This document shows positions 50,036-62,680 of a stretch of 64,000 nt of DNA, in pieces. The position numbers and the translations under genes were made by a program. The number at the start of each line of letters is the position of its first letter. The first letter of the stretch is position 1. The notes under the pieces were generated by a model, which was not told the origin of the DNA, did no database searches, and was given only the letters and a program-made list of their open reading frames with translations. This DNA comes from Eudromia elegans (lineage: Eukaryota > Chordata > Aves > Tinamiformes > Tinamidae): positions 1,914,214 to 1,978,213 of the forward strand of contig PTEX01000013.1 in NCBI GenBank assembly GCA_003342815.1, given 5' to 3'.

Positions 50036-50692
50036 TTAAACTACACATTCACTTGCTATTACTGTCTCACTCTCTTCCCTTTCTCTGTTTTAAAAGACAT
50101 TCCCGTCACCAGAACTTGGCTCATAAACACCTTACCTTGACCCAGATATTACAGGTGATGTTTCATTTTTAGTGCTGTAAGTGATGTGACGCACAAGTGG
50201 TTTAGAGTCAGTCTCACGTGAATATTCAGGCAAATATCTACAGATACTTATGTGACTGTCTACAGATCAACATAGCTGATCTTGAAGCAAATGTCAAGAT
50301 CACCAAAAATTCAACAAAACTAATCTCAAACCTGTAAGCTTCCACCGACATATAAACATAACATAATATTCGGAAGAAATTCATTATCCTAGCACCTAAT
50401 AGGCTTTTACCAAGTTGCCATACAGATTCTATCATCTGAATTATTGTTTTAGATTAGCCGAATCAGTAATTGCCACGTATTTTGTCATTAAAATAGATCA
50501 GAAAGAATTAGAGCACTTTAAGTCAGCAATAAAGCTGCCTCTTGAAGCTGATCTCACTTGTGGTGACATCAAAAAAGATAGTTCCCTGCTTTCTCCACCA
50601 GCCCCGTGGCTGCACATTCCCAGCCCTCCTGTGCCTGTATGAGTGTTGATACAGGCACACAATCCGCTGCATCAGGACAAAGACTTTTTGTT

Positions 50693-50696
<4 letters not shown>

Positions 50697-50724
<28 letters not shown>
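50697..50724. repeat. T homopolymer
   Basis: Twenty-eight T residues, followed by a short GC-richer stretch. It could be an antisense retroposition tail, but no element body is recognised. Confidence 0.9.
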
Positions 50725-50728
<4 letters not shown>

Positions 50729-52280
50729 GGCTGGTTTTCAGCCAGGTGAAAGTGGCAGCTGGGGACAGGCAGAGTGCTGGACTCAGCTCTCTAGCAGCTG
50801 TGTAGACTTAGCTCCGAGGTGATGGCAAAGCAGCACCTTATCCTCGGAGAAGCCCTTCTCAGGCCAGAATACAAAAGCAGGGGAAGTGCTCAGTCTGGAG
50901 TTAGCAGCTTTATGCATGCTTCCATACAACCCAACTGACTTAAAACCTCTGAAATAGAGGTTAGATAAATAAAATTAGATATTTGTGTTTCCTGCCTGTT
51001 GCTTTTTTGTGTAGGAATTCTAATAGATGTGTTCTTGAAATAAGACTTCAGCTCAAATCATCTTATGTGTTTTCTCTGTACAAATATTATACTCAAATTT
51101 ATGTCAGACTGTCAGCTAGTACTATCTTTAGATTATAAACCTTAAAGAATGCTGTCTCCTCCATCAAACTTGATAATAGACTGATATAAAGCCTGACAGC
51201 TAATGCCTCAGTCCTGGTCAATAGTTAAAGTAACTATATTGCAAACACTGACATTTGTAATGTATAAAAGTAGATCTCTGAGATCTGTGACCTGTTCACA
51301 TTGAGACTACATTGTAAGCATCTGACACTCTTGAGCAGTACGTAGAGGCATATAGCTCGGTGGATAGGCCATCCCTGGTGATCAGATATTTGTTCGTCGT
51401 GCTTCTATCTTGCTCTTTTCATCTTTCTGTCTTACAGAGAGGAAAATAATGTTTATCCGAATATAATTTGAAGACTTTTTTCTTCCCAGGAAACCTGTCC
51501 TTCTCCTGTTTTCTTCTGCTATAGTTACAGTCATTTAAACAGGATTTAATGTCTTGCACAAGTATAAGTTGCTACTGGTCATGTGATTGACTGCATGTTC
51601 CTCTTTGTAGGGCAGTAGTTTCTGGAGTTTCCATTTTTTATTAAATCCCTCACAAATAAAATTGCATGGTGTAACCATTCTCCCCAAGCAGTGTATATCT
51701 AGTTATCTGTAGTTGCTCTTATATTCCTTTTTAACGTACTAAAATCTCTTCTCTAGGTCATATCTGTACTGGGAAATCTGTACAATGAGTAATATTAGTA
51801 CTGGAGACCCCTGAGTCCTTATGACTGCTTCCATTTTATTAGATAATTCATAAATTCTAATAGTCATGGGTCCCTGTGCTTTAGCAAGGTAGTAGTTCTA
51901 GGCTAGGACTTCCCATAGAGCATGCTTCCTGCTTTTAATAGATAGATTATTACATTTGAAGCACTCCGTTTTTTCCTGCCAACATTTTCCCATTTTAAAT
52001 GGTGACTCACTCAGGCTGGTGGAAGTGGGAGAGCAGCGTGAGTAAGAGGTTTCTAATGTTAAGCAAACTTTACCAAACACAAAAGGAGAGACTTGAATTT
52101 TTTTTGTAGAATAATTTCTTTCCTCTTCTAAAAAGGACATGAAGAAATTTTCTGCTTTCACAAAAGAACATTGGTCGATGTTGTGGGTTCCTTTCGGTTG
52201 TTAGTTTAAGTGGACCGAAGTGGCTCAAGTTGTTGTCGTTTATTTTTTTGTCCAAAGGAGAGAATCATGTGGTTGTGTGT

Positions 52281-52294
52281 GTTTATTCCTCTAG
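52281..52294 (+). other. Splice acceptor before ERC1 coding exon 2
   Basis: The pyrimidine-rich stretch GTTTATTCCTCTAG ends with AG at 52293-52294, immediately before the codon for His224. The junction joins ...EENQ to HMQMT..., which reproduces the continuous ERC1 protein sequence and confirms the intron borders. Confidence 0.95.
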
Positions 52295-52711
52295 CACATG
52301 CAGATGACTATCCAGGCCCTCCAAGATGAGCTTCGTATCCAGCGGGACCTGAACCAGCTGTTCCAGCAAGACAGCAGCACTCGAACCAGCGAGCCCTTTG
52401 TGGCCGAGCTCACGGAGGAGAACTTCCAGCGCCTGCACGCGGAGCACGAGCGCCAGGCCAAGGAACTTTTTCTGCTGCGTAAAACCTTAGAAGAGATGGA
52501 ATTGCGTATTGAGACCCAGAAACAGACCTTAAACGCACGTGACGAGTCCATCAAAAAGCTGCTGGAGATGCTGCAGAGTAAAGGTCTGTCGGCGAAAGCC
52601 ACCGAGGAAGATCACGAGCGAACAAGGAGGTTGGCTGAGGCAGAGATGCATGTCCACCACTTGGAGAGCCTTCTGGAGCAGAAGGAAAAAGAAAACAACC
52701 TGCTGAGAGAG
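52295..52711 (+). CDS. ERC1: ERC1 (ELKS) coding exon 2, residues 224-362 (partial gene)
   Basis: This exon continues the ERC1 coiled-coil scaffold. It encodes 139 residues starting HMQMTIQALQDELRIQRDL and ending EKENNLLRE, nearly all predicted to be coiled coil rich in Leu, Glu, Arg and Lys heptads. A short break lies around SSTRTSEPFVAEL (about residues 250-262). Recognisable family stretches include ENFQRLHAEHERQAKELF (265-282) and GLSAKATEEDHERTRRLAEA (320-339). The exon is 417 bases, begins and ends in phase 0 and is bounded by a clear acceptor and a consensus donor (GAG|GTAAGT). It could therefore be skipped without shifting the frame. The next family segment, starting EMHRRFENAPD, is not found downstream in the window. 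ERC2 would be the alternative, but exon 1 makes ERC1 the better call. Confidence 0.96.
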
Positions 52712-52717
52712 GTAAGT
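52709..52717 (+). other. Splice donor after ERC1 coding exon 2
   Basis: GAG|GTAAGT, a consensus donor, follows the last exon codon. If the intron were retained, the frame would add 18 residues and stop at 52766-52768. Confidence 0.95.
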
Positions 52718-55700
52718 GATCAAGTTCTGGGTTCATCTTCTGGCTTCATCTCCGATCTTCAGCTCTAGTTCTCCCTCTTGTCTCCCTCTCCTGTCCTTGC
52801 CATTATTCAGTTGTAAGGAAGGATAAACAAGCTTTTCTGTAAAGCTGTATTTTAAATTTCAGGCTTGCAGAATTTGTTCCTATTTTAAAAAATCCTTATC
52901 TTTTCTTGTGTGACGTTTTGGAGGGGTTGTCTTTCAGGTCCCATGTTTCTCTTAGACCCCATATGAAGCTCTGGTAGTGAATTATCACATGGACTGTAAA
53001 ATTCTTCCTTCTGTTCTATTTTGGATTGAGAGAAAGTAGCTACCTGTATTTGGGAGAGAGCTTAGAGAAATCTTTGCAGGAGTAATGGATGATTGCTCTG
53101 CAGTTTCCATGGAAACATTCATCTTGCTGTGAAGGGTATTTGATAAAACTATTAGCTGCCCTGGATGCACAGCCAAAAAAAAAAAGATTACTTAAAGGGA
53201 CACTGCAAACATAGGAGCTGCTTCCCCCTCCCTCTGGAATAAGGAAAGAGACCCGGCCATTTTATCGGCATCGTGTGGTGGAGGTGTAAGAGGGCAAGCA
53301 CTCTTCGGCATTTAGCATCAAACAACTAGTGGTAGCATAATGTAAGCTACACGGATCCTGCAAAGCGTTCCTGAGTATCTTAGAAAAACAAATGCAAACA
53401 AACTAGCTGCCGCTTAGCCAATGCCCTTGAATTTCTTGTCTTTGCTAAGTGTGTTTTCCTCCTGTAGCCAAGCAGCCTTCTGAGGCACTCTAATACTGGT
53501 TTCTAAAAGGCTGGTAGTTCATTGGGTCTGTATGTTCATACCTGCATTCATTAATGATAAGATTTTCTATAAAGACTATTTTATATACATCTGTAGATTA
53601 AATGTATAGCATTTAATATATAGCAATATAAATAACAGCAATACCTACAAGTACAGTATGTGTGTGTGAATTTAATGACCTGTTCTGTGCATTGCATCCC
53701 TGTTTTGTGGTTCAGCACTTTCTCTGAACACTTGGCACATGTGCAAGATGTAAAGCCCCTCTCTAAGAAGGCAGGGGAACAAGATCAGGCACAGAATTTT
53801 TTTTGAGATAACTGTCTGTAGCAAACTCTTAATGCATCTTATGCTTTTTATGGCTCGTCCCATTGTATTTGTGCTCTTATTGGCCTTTATATAAGAAAGC
53901 CAGACCCACTGCATTTCTGAGCCAGATTTAGGCCAGATTTGTTTTTTTAGAGCAGTAATCTCTTGAGTGTCTGGAGTGAAGATAATACATTTTCAGAGTT
54001 CCTACACTACAGTTTTTCCTTTATTTAGCAACCACTGGTAATTCTGTTCCAATTCTTGGATCTATTTCAGGAAGATCCCCAAATGGCTTCCATTTGTTTC
54101 TGCTTTAAGTCCAGCAACATAAATGAAAAGCTGGCAGGAGATGTGTAGTTTTTTGGAATGGGGTTTCCTTTGCTTCTGCTACTGATGCGCAGATGCTGAG
54201 AGATAAGAATTCTTGTTTCATTCACATGTAGCTGGATATCAACTATAATTTACATCATAGTAATCTAAAAGATTTCCAGGAGAAGGTAGAGCTCATTTAC
54301 TGATTTTGAGAGGACAAACGTCTAATATGTTTTAAAACCAATTACTGCTTGCTGCCAACCCATTTCTAATGCAGAGAGAGGAATAAGGAGTGCACACTGT
54401 AATCAGTAGCTTAAACCATAGATTTGGTTTTGAATCCAGCCTTGAAGCTGAGCATCCTACCAACCGTGGGAATGCGGTGCCTGTGCAAGATGACAAACTG
54501 TCTCCATATGGAACAGGGTCGCATCTAGAAGAGATTGTTGGCACCAACCTGCTGTGCTTGAGCTTAAGAACAAACTGAACCATTCAGGTGCCTCCGCGTG
54601 TGCCGGGTTCCATGAGGAAGGTGAAAATCAGCAGTAACTGACTGCATTTGAAACGAGTGTAAAGTTAGTAAACTAGTAAAGCATATTAGCTCAAGCTAGT
54701 TTCCTCAAAGAAAGCTTGTTCCCTAACTTGCTATGCCAGGAGATGGTTCAGAGTTGCTGTCACCATCATGTTCTTAAGTTTGTTCAGTACAAATCCTCTT
54801 AGGTGTATCTTGGGTGCATTACAATCCTCAGCTCATTTTTTATTATGTATTTATCTGTATTTCCACATTTTAAGGTTATTTTAGCCCTTTGCTATCACAA
54901 AGCTAACTGAATTTTTTGAGATGCCTTGAAGAAAGCCATCTGTGTTCTTTACAGTTCTCTGCTAGCATCCCCAGTATCCACAAAGGAATGTCAGACTGTT
55001 CTCTAAATCCTGTTGTTAAAGTAAGCATTGGTCTTTCAAAGAGATTTCCACTCGCTCAGGGATCACCACTTATACTACACATTTAGCACATCAGAAACAG
55101 TGAGTAAACCTTCAGTAGCAATTTTTATTATCTTAGCTGAAGGTTGGACATGTCAGAATCCCCTGGCGCTGCCTCTGCCGTGAAAGTGTGTTAGACTTTT
55201 GGCAAAAGGTGCTTGCAGAGAATGATACTTCATCTGTAGGCACAAAAGAATCCCTCCGTTTTTCAGGTTGGAAACCTACATGTAATTCAAAGGCTGATGC
55301 TGAAAGTCAATCCCATCAGTTAATTCCTCATGCTGTGCAGGTACAGTGACCAACTGTTTGAAAATTAAGTATGAATTAATTGATTTCTGCAACTCCTGCA
55401 ATTACAGTGATTGTACTAGTTCAGTTCCCTTATTTTGATCAAGATGTGGAGTTTTGCATGAAAGCTTACACCATGCATGTCAGGAAGACACAAGGAAAAT
55501 GTCTTCTCTGTCCATTCTTGGAGAAATAAAACAAAAAAAAATGCAGACCTTAAGGCAGTCTGTTATCTTATGCAGAAAACATTAGCTTGCCCTTGAACAT
55601 TTACTTGTTTTGTGTAAAAACACAATTCTGCTTTGCCTTTTGTTTGAGAGATTTTTAAAAGTGGTTCTGGTGAAGTTTTCACTGGATCAAACAAGGACTG

Positions 55701-55829
55701 GATTCTTGGCCTTCTCTGGAATTAATGCTCTCTTCTCCTAAGCAGAGGAAGTTTTGAGAGAGCTCTCAGACTAGTGGTTCTGTAAAAACACAGCGAGAGA
55801 ATAACAGTTTAGAATGAGGGCATGCACCG

Positions 55830-56300
55830 ATTTAGTCCAGTGTTCTGTCTGAAACAATGGCCGTTTAAGAACAGGGCAAACACAATGTTTCTTAATGCTC
55901 TCTCATCTTCCAGACAATTTACAGATCAGGGATTTCCTGAACTTTCTGGGAGTTGTCAATTTGGTATCCTCCATGGAGCTGTCATCCAGGTCCTTGGTCG
56001 TTGTCTCCCTGAACTCCTGTAAACAGTTTTCAACTGCAGCATCATGTGGTGAGCAGTTCTCCAGGCCTGCTACTTGTTGCAGGAAGGACCTGCCTCATCT
56101 TGTTGGTTCTGAACCTGGCTGCCATTAACTTCATTCAAGGTCTCTTGTTCTTGTACTAGCAGACAGTCTAGACGACATCCTTTGTATCAAAGACGTCCAT
56201 CACCTTCGACCATCTTCCAGAGCACTAGCTCGGCCTCCCTTATTCAGGTTTTGGAACAGATTCTCCTGGGGGCAGTGGCAGGTATCCCCATAAACAATCT
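55830..56300. repeat. Old interspersed repeat, family uncertain
   Basis: The order 'tttagtccagtgttctgtctgaaacaatggcc', 'gaacagggcaaacacaatg', 'gggatttcctgaac', 'ctccatggagctgtcat', 'catcatgtggtgagcagttc' and 'ctgccattaacttcatt' resembles a degenerate repeat family that I recall as common in bird and reptile DNA (possibly an antisense CR1-like 3' region). Indels and substitutions are numerous. It explains the open frames seen here, which are not genes. Family, borders and orientation need a repeat-library search. Confidence 0.45.
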
Positions 56301-56603
56301 TGACACTGTTGGGCTTTTCCCATATGTCCTGAATTTCAGATAGCTCAAGCAATCTTTCCTTACAAATCTATGGGAAGGACTCTAACTAGCATAATGCAAG
56401 GATATGTTTGTCACCTCACTGTCACAGAGGATGGTCTTTCATTAATGTAAGATAATGAAAAACTAAACATCTTATTTGAACATGTAAACATAGACATGCA
56501 TCTGGATGCTCTAACTTCAGCAGGTTAGTGTGGCTGCATTACATTCCTGCATTCCAGAAAATAAACTCCAGCTTCATGAGCTTATAAAAACGATAGCTCT
56601 TTA

Positions 56604-56656
56604 TTTCTAGAAATAATTTCTTTCTAGAAATTCTAGAAATTTCTTCTTTCTAGAAA
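56604..56656. repeat. Cluster of TTTCTAGAAA-type palindromes
   Basis: Four copies of the palindromic core TTCTAGAA lie within 53 bases (at about 56605, 56622, 56631 and 56648), joined by TTTC/AATTTC-type spacers. A fifth, weaker copy (ATTCTAGA) is at 56703. The motif resembles alternating heat-shock element units (TTC/GAA), but the spacing does not form the standard array of units with two-base gaps. Confidence 0.6.
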
Positions 56657-59600
56657 TTCTTTCTAATTTCTTATAGAATATTATTCTATATTGTTGGTTA
56701 GTATTCTAGACTAAACTTTCAAAAATAAAGTTTATTATCAAACCAGCACGAAATACTTGATTAAATATAGCTACTCCAGCTCCAGAGTAACTGACAAGCC
56801 GTTAAGTGCAACCTTATTGTTCAAAACTCACCCGTTACAGAGTTATTAGTGATGGCAATGACAGCGCATATATCTAAAAATAAGTTTGCTGAATCCTTTC
56901 TGACATCCCAGTTCCCTGCAAAAAGGCTGAATTCAGCCTGTAGAAATGTTTTCTGTGTTACCTAGAGCAGTAGATACACTGCAGCTTATGAAAGAATATG
57001 ACATGATTACATCCGCATCTGCAGTTCTAGAGCCTTGGAGTACTGTCTTCAAATTGTATTTTGCAGGAACAGTCCAATTTCACTACACCAACCTGATTAA
57101 ACCTTTTTTTTTTGCTTTGAACTATTAATATCGTTTTCTACTAAAAAGTGTTATTTATCTGAAGAAAGAATTAAGATCATATGCTACCAGTGTCAGTGAA
57201 GAGGTAACTGTGAGAGTTTTTGGAGAAAAGAAGTTAGACAAAATTTCCCTTCTGTTTGAAGGAAAGGATAAAACCAAAGCTATTTATACTGATTCTACCT
57301 GGGAGGGGAAGGGACCAAAAAAAGTCGTATAGTTTGTGTTATATACAGATACACTTCATTAGTGTTTTCCCATTCTCCTACCTCTCCAAAAGGGAAATCA
57401 GCAGAGACTTTACAACAGTAATTAGATGTCGATCTGTTTGTCTGTTGATAATTACTGATCAAGTTTCTTCTCGTTAGCCTTTCCCATACATTGTGAGTGA
57501 AAGTGGGGCGAGAGCATCTCAGCATCTTTCCTCCTAAAGAATGAAACAGCCATGTGATGCAATAGACCCAAATTAGACATGTAAATGTGGGAGAGAGCTG
57601 AACTGTGAATCCAGGTATGGAACAGATGGTTCACCACAGCCTTGACATTTGCAGTTGGAAGGAGGGATATATTTGTAGAAGGTGTCCTCAGGAGTCACTT
57701 CTACATTCAGGGTTTGTATGATACAGCAGTATGGGACAAGGAAGGAGTTACCAGCATTAGCTTTGCATTTTTGTTTGAGTAAAACTGATATTCAGTAGTA
57801 AATTAGCAGTTTTAGTTGGATTATATTTTGATTTTTTTTTTAATTTGGCCCAGTAGAACAGTATGTCTTTCAATTCAAACACAGGTAAAACTGTGAACTA
57901 AAGAGTAAGGAACATAGGGTTTAAAGAAGGAAGGGTGATTTTTGTATGCCAAACTGTTGCTGGATGGATCATTCATAAGGACACATCAAAAGCTTCGGGA
58001 AGGAGGTTGTGGCAGTCAATTTAGTCCTTTCACCTTCAGTGTTTGTTAAAATGACAACTCCACAAAGCCCCACTTATGAACTGTGTTACAGTAAATATGC
58101 TGTTATCTAGTAGGTTCTTAGTAAAGACCAATAAGCTAATTTTAATTTGCAGCCATTTTGAAGCAAGAAGTCCTTTATTACGGAGAGCAATGCCAGCATT
58201 CCATAGCGCTTGTTGTTATGTCTCCGCATTGGATGTGCTTCTGTCAAGAGGCAGCAGATTCAGTAGATTATAGCACAAATAACCTTGACCTAGCTTTAAA
58301 CTGACTGACTTGATCCTGTGACACTCAAACAGTGGCATCACAGAGCTCGGAGAGTCAGGTAAGAAGGAATATAGAAGGAATAGAAGGACCATTGGAGTAC
58401 TGCTGAGCAGCCCGTTATAAACTACCCAGAAGAGAAAGGCTGTGCCTTATCTGAGCAGATTTTAAGCAACTCTGACAAGCTTTGCAAAGAAGTTCTGTTT
58501 CCATGCATGTGCTAAAATTCTTACCCTCTTCTGCTCTAAGCTCTCGAAGGATTTGGAAGTTTTAATTGCAGCAATTAGAGCTATCTCAACGGGCACTTTG
58601 GTCTGATTCCAAGATTTTGCAATGTAAGATATGCTTTTTGAGAGGGTTCTTGGTTTCCTGGAGAATATAGGGAATATAGATTGGTTTAGTAACTGGAACT
58701 CTTACCAGCATCATAATAGAAGACATCTTTCTGATGAGTTAAAAATTAAGGTTCCTGCCTCATTCTGCTGCTGCTTTATTCTTTTGACCATTTGGAAGAC
58801 GATAGCAGGGAGAAGTGGATTAAATGAAGATGGTTTAAATAATTCACATCTCTTGATTATAATCACTTGATTTTTCTAGGAACAGTTTAATATTTTGAAA
58901 ACAGGTTGAGTTTTTGCACAATTTAATTTTAGAAATTAGGCTATTGCAGCCTCAGAGCGGAAGGCAGAAAGAATAAGTTATAGATGCTTTTTTTTCACTA
59001 TTATTGTAGTCGAGAATGATTTACATGAGCTTTCTAAAAGAATGATAGCCAAAAATGCTTAAATGTGTTAAATGTATATATAATTTTTATTTTCATACTT
59101 CCTCACTTCAAAGATTGGTGGTATGATGGTTCTTCTAAGGAAGATGAAAAATTGGGGTGATAGATAACATACGTTATTTCTTTCCAGACTACAAAGAAAT
59201 CTGAAATAACTTATGATTCTTGTAAAGCCAATTTCTGATTTAGATGTGGTTTCTTTAGCAGTGTATTAAAGAATGCTAGGAATTACCTTAGCAATATTAA
59301 CTGTAACTTGTATTCCTCTAATCTGAGCCAGTGAATGAAATAAAGCAGAACTATGGTCATCTATGAAGGTTTTTTCTCTGTTATGATCCTGTCGATTTCA
59401 AATAATCCACAAAATTGCAGTGAATTTATTCATAAGTGTTTTCAGCATAAAGGACTGAAAATAGATTTAAACTTCTACTTGTTGTGGTATATTAAATATT
59501 TATTTCAAACAAAAATTCTTTCAATGTACATGAGATACTTAAATTTCAAATAGATGACTTTTAAATTTCTTTTATTTACACATTGCAATATTTCTAGCTA

Positions 59601-59699
59601 GTAGTCTGTTTTGCCATCTTACACGTGGGATTTTTAAAAACATCTGGAACAATTTAGAAGTACAGAAGCCTGCCTGAGGATTTTATGTTAAAATTATTC

Positions 59700-60040
59700 A
59701 TCTGTACTAAAGAAAAACATAGGATAACATCAACATCTGAAATGCCAGTATATCTTAAGCTGTAATTTTTGAATTAAAAAAGTCATATAAATGGACAAAC
59801 AAAATCTACCAATACAAATCAATACCAAAAGACATTAAAACTGAAATATTTTAAACATAAAATATATCAAGTGTGAAACTTTGCAGTAGAAGAAAGTATA
59901 AAAGCAGAATTTGAAAATGCCATTAACAATTTGGAAGCTATTTTAGAAAACAAGTAGAAAATATATGCTTTTACTTCTTGAGAAAGCAAAGAAGAATAAA
60001 GAACTAATAGCACGTGAACAAAGAAATTTCTAAGTGTGTA
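59700..60040 (+). other. A-rich block with opposite strand bias
   Basis: Here about half of the + strand bases are A, against the T-rich bias of the surrounding intron. Within it, short frames read EESIKAEFENAINNLEAILENK and, in another frame, LLLEKAKKNKELIARE. These could be a remnant of a coiled-coil coding sequence or simply the result of A-rich composition. No retroposition tail or splice sites are clear. Confidence 0.3.
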
Positions 60041-62439
60041 AGCTTTTAATTATTTTTTTTCATTAGGTTAAATTCACATTTTATATTTTCATATTTTAGC
60101 ATCATTAAAAGTTACTTAAAACTAATAGGATGGTTTGAATTGGTTTCACTTTAACTTCTGCCTTTAATCAAGCACTGAATTTTTGGGTGGATTTGGATGT
60201 TTCTTGATGATGGGAAAACCAAGCTGAATTGGCAGCTGTGTTTTAATTTTCACTTCACATGAAGTCTTCGTAGTGAATTTATATATGTCCTAAAGTCTGA
60301 GTTCCTGGTTGCATTTAGAAATCATTGACTGAATATAACTGTAGAATTGCAAAAAATAGGAGATGAATTTCTTTATTTAGGTTGTAATTGAACTTCAAAG
60401 CAACTGACACCCTGTTTATTTCTGTGAAATTTTCAGCAAGTCTTTCAAAGTTATTCTCTTTATTAATACAGTAATTTATTTTTCGTAGAATTATGTTGAT
60501 TGTGTTCACTATTGCAGAAAGTGAGGCAAATGTAAAATATAGAAATAATTTCTGAAGGGAGTACGAGTTTTACTTCCAAACTTATGTAACTGTGGTTTTA
60601 GTTGCGAAGTTTTAATAATGGAATGAGTTATACAAGACTCTTTTATTTTAACATCAAATTTACCTGATGCAGTCTTTGAGTTTTTCATTGCACGCCATCT
60701 TGTTTTTGTCAAATTTCTTAAAAAGAGATTCTCCTGTGAAACAGTGCTTATTTTGAATATCTCTTATCTTGTGGTGCTGCTGCCGTGAAAGCTGCTGTAT
60801 TTTCAGCAGACAGCCTGCTTCCCTGGAAGTGTGATTGCTTTAGGCCTTCAGTTTCTTCCAAAATCCTTGCAAAATCAGAGGCAGGAGCATTACTGACAGA
60901 CTAACAATGAGCAGAATGTTCAGATTATTAAGGAAGAAAAGTTTTGGTTAAACTTCCTGCTTTATTATTATGCATATCTGTATCATTATTTTTTCCCTTG
61001 TCACACTGCTACTGCACAAGATTGAGAATTCCTTCCATTCCAAACTATAATCTCCGATTTTTAAATATTTTATCATTTCTTCCTTAGAAAAAAAAAATGC
61101 CATTCTTCTGATATTTTGTAGTGTAGACTTTAAAATCACTTTATCATGGGTATGGGTTCTATATTTAGTGTTCTTTGTACAGTTCATCAGCTGTTCTATG
61201 TAGTTATGCTGGATAAAAAATTATGCTATTGTTCTTAGTGGGGAAACCGGTCTACTGTGTAGACCTGCCTGGCATATATAACCTAATATATTGTTTATGT
61301 CTAGTTTGAGGTGGAAACTTTTTAAAAGGAAAATAGCTGTTCCTAATTAAAAACTGGCAGTGATGAAGTTCGAACTCCAGTCTTGAATATGGTAGTAGCA
61401 ATTTTTAAAACTCCATTTTTTTCTAGCCTCCAATTTCCAGTTCAAATTTTAGTATATTTTGTCTTGATGGATGGAACAGCCTGTTAAGAATTTTTGTTGC
61501 TTGTGAAGGAACTTTGAAATTATGGTCAAGATCCACAAAAATTTGTTTTGTTCTGTTTTTCTGAAGAGAGATAGTCTTCCTGGATTAATCTTTTGAACTC
61601 TCTTCTATATAGCACAATCCTTCTCGAGACGAAGTGGAGTCGGGTTCTAATAATGGTAGCATTGCTACCAAGCAATAGTAAAGTGTCCCTCCAACTACAG
61701 CTTTTCTTTTTTATATCAAGTAGTTGTAGAACTTACACAGTCTTATAATAATGTGGTAGTAAATATAAAACTTGGACAGGAAACTTGCAGTCTAGCAGGC
61801 AATGTGATGACAATATGAGATGGTTAGAAGTTTCTGCTAGAAATATAGTGTATCTTTTCAACAGTAATAATAATATTGAAAAACATATATATTGCAGTTA
61901 ATTTAGGAATTATTTTAAGTAAATTATTATTTAAGTAAATTTTTTTTTGTTTTGACTTCCATTCTGTTCTTGTTTTTAAAACAGAGGGTTTGCGGAACAG
62001 TGTAAATACATTGTTTTTTGATGTGTTGTTTCTAAAAGGACCCATGTCTTGTTAAAATAATTTAAATTGTAGTCAAAAATTAGAAAAAGACGAAGTTTAC
62101 AAATATATTATGTGACCGCACCAGTTACATGTGACAGTACTGTCTACATGAAAATAGAGCAAGGAGAGAATCTTTTATTTCTTTATCAAAATAGATAACT
62201 GACAGAGAAGGAAGGATCAGGTTTGTATTTTTCAGATCCTGATTTCTGAGAGTAGATCTACGCTTTCATTATTGTGCAGGGCATTGCTTTGAATAAGAAA
62301 ATACTCTCTTTCTGATAGCTTTGTGGTGCTTGTCCACAATAAGCCCTGAGTACCTCAGAGATGTATTTTATTAATCTCTCTCCATTCTGTGCCTGGAAGA
62401 GGAGTTTGTGACCTACATTTTGCAAACAGGAGAATGTCT

Positions 62440-62680
62440 CTGCACTGTGTTCCTGCCGCGGCCCCGCTTGGAGGAGGCTCGGTGTGGCCGTGGCCCTGTT
62501 TTTAGACACTTCAGAATTCCGGGCGTGCTGCCAAGGCTAAGTCCTTGCTCCGCAGTCCAGAGGTGGGAGGTGTTGTTTTTCAGCAGGTTATAGCTTGTCC
62601 AAATCACAGCAGAATTTCTTGCGATGATAGAAATAGGGCACTTCTTGGGCTGAAGCGCAAAGCGTCGCTCCAGACAGGGG
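62440..62680. promoter_or_regulatory. Candidate CpG-richer intronic patch
   Basis: About 11 CpG dinucleotides occur within 240 bases, including TGCCGCGGCCCCGC near 62454, in a surrounding that is strongly AT-rich. It may be an intronic enhancer or promoter, or an unrecognised exon. Confidence 0.25.

Larger units (their letters stand above)
50036..52294 (+). other. ERC1 intron end, no gene recognised
   Basis: The last part of the large intron. It holds a T homopolymer (50697-50724) and otherwise unremarkable AT-rich sequence, ending with GTTTATTCCTCTAG before coding exon 2. Confidence 0.8.
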
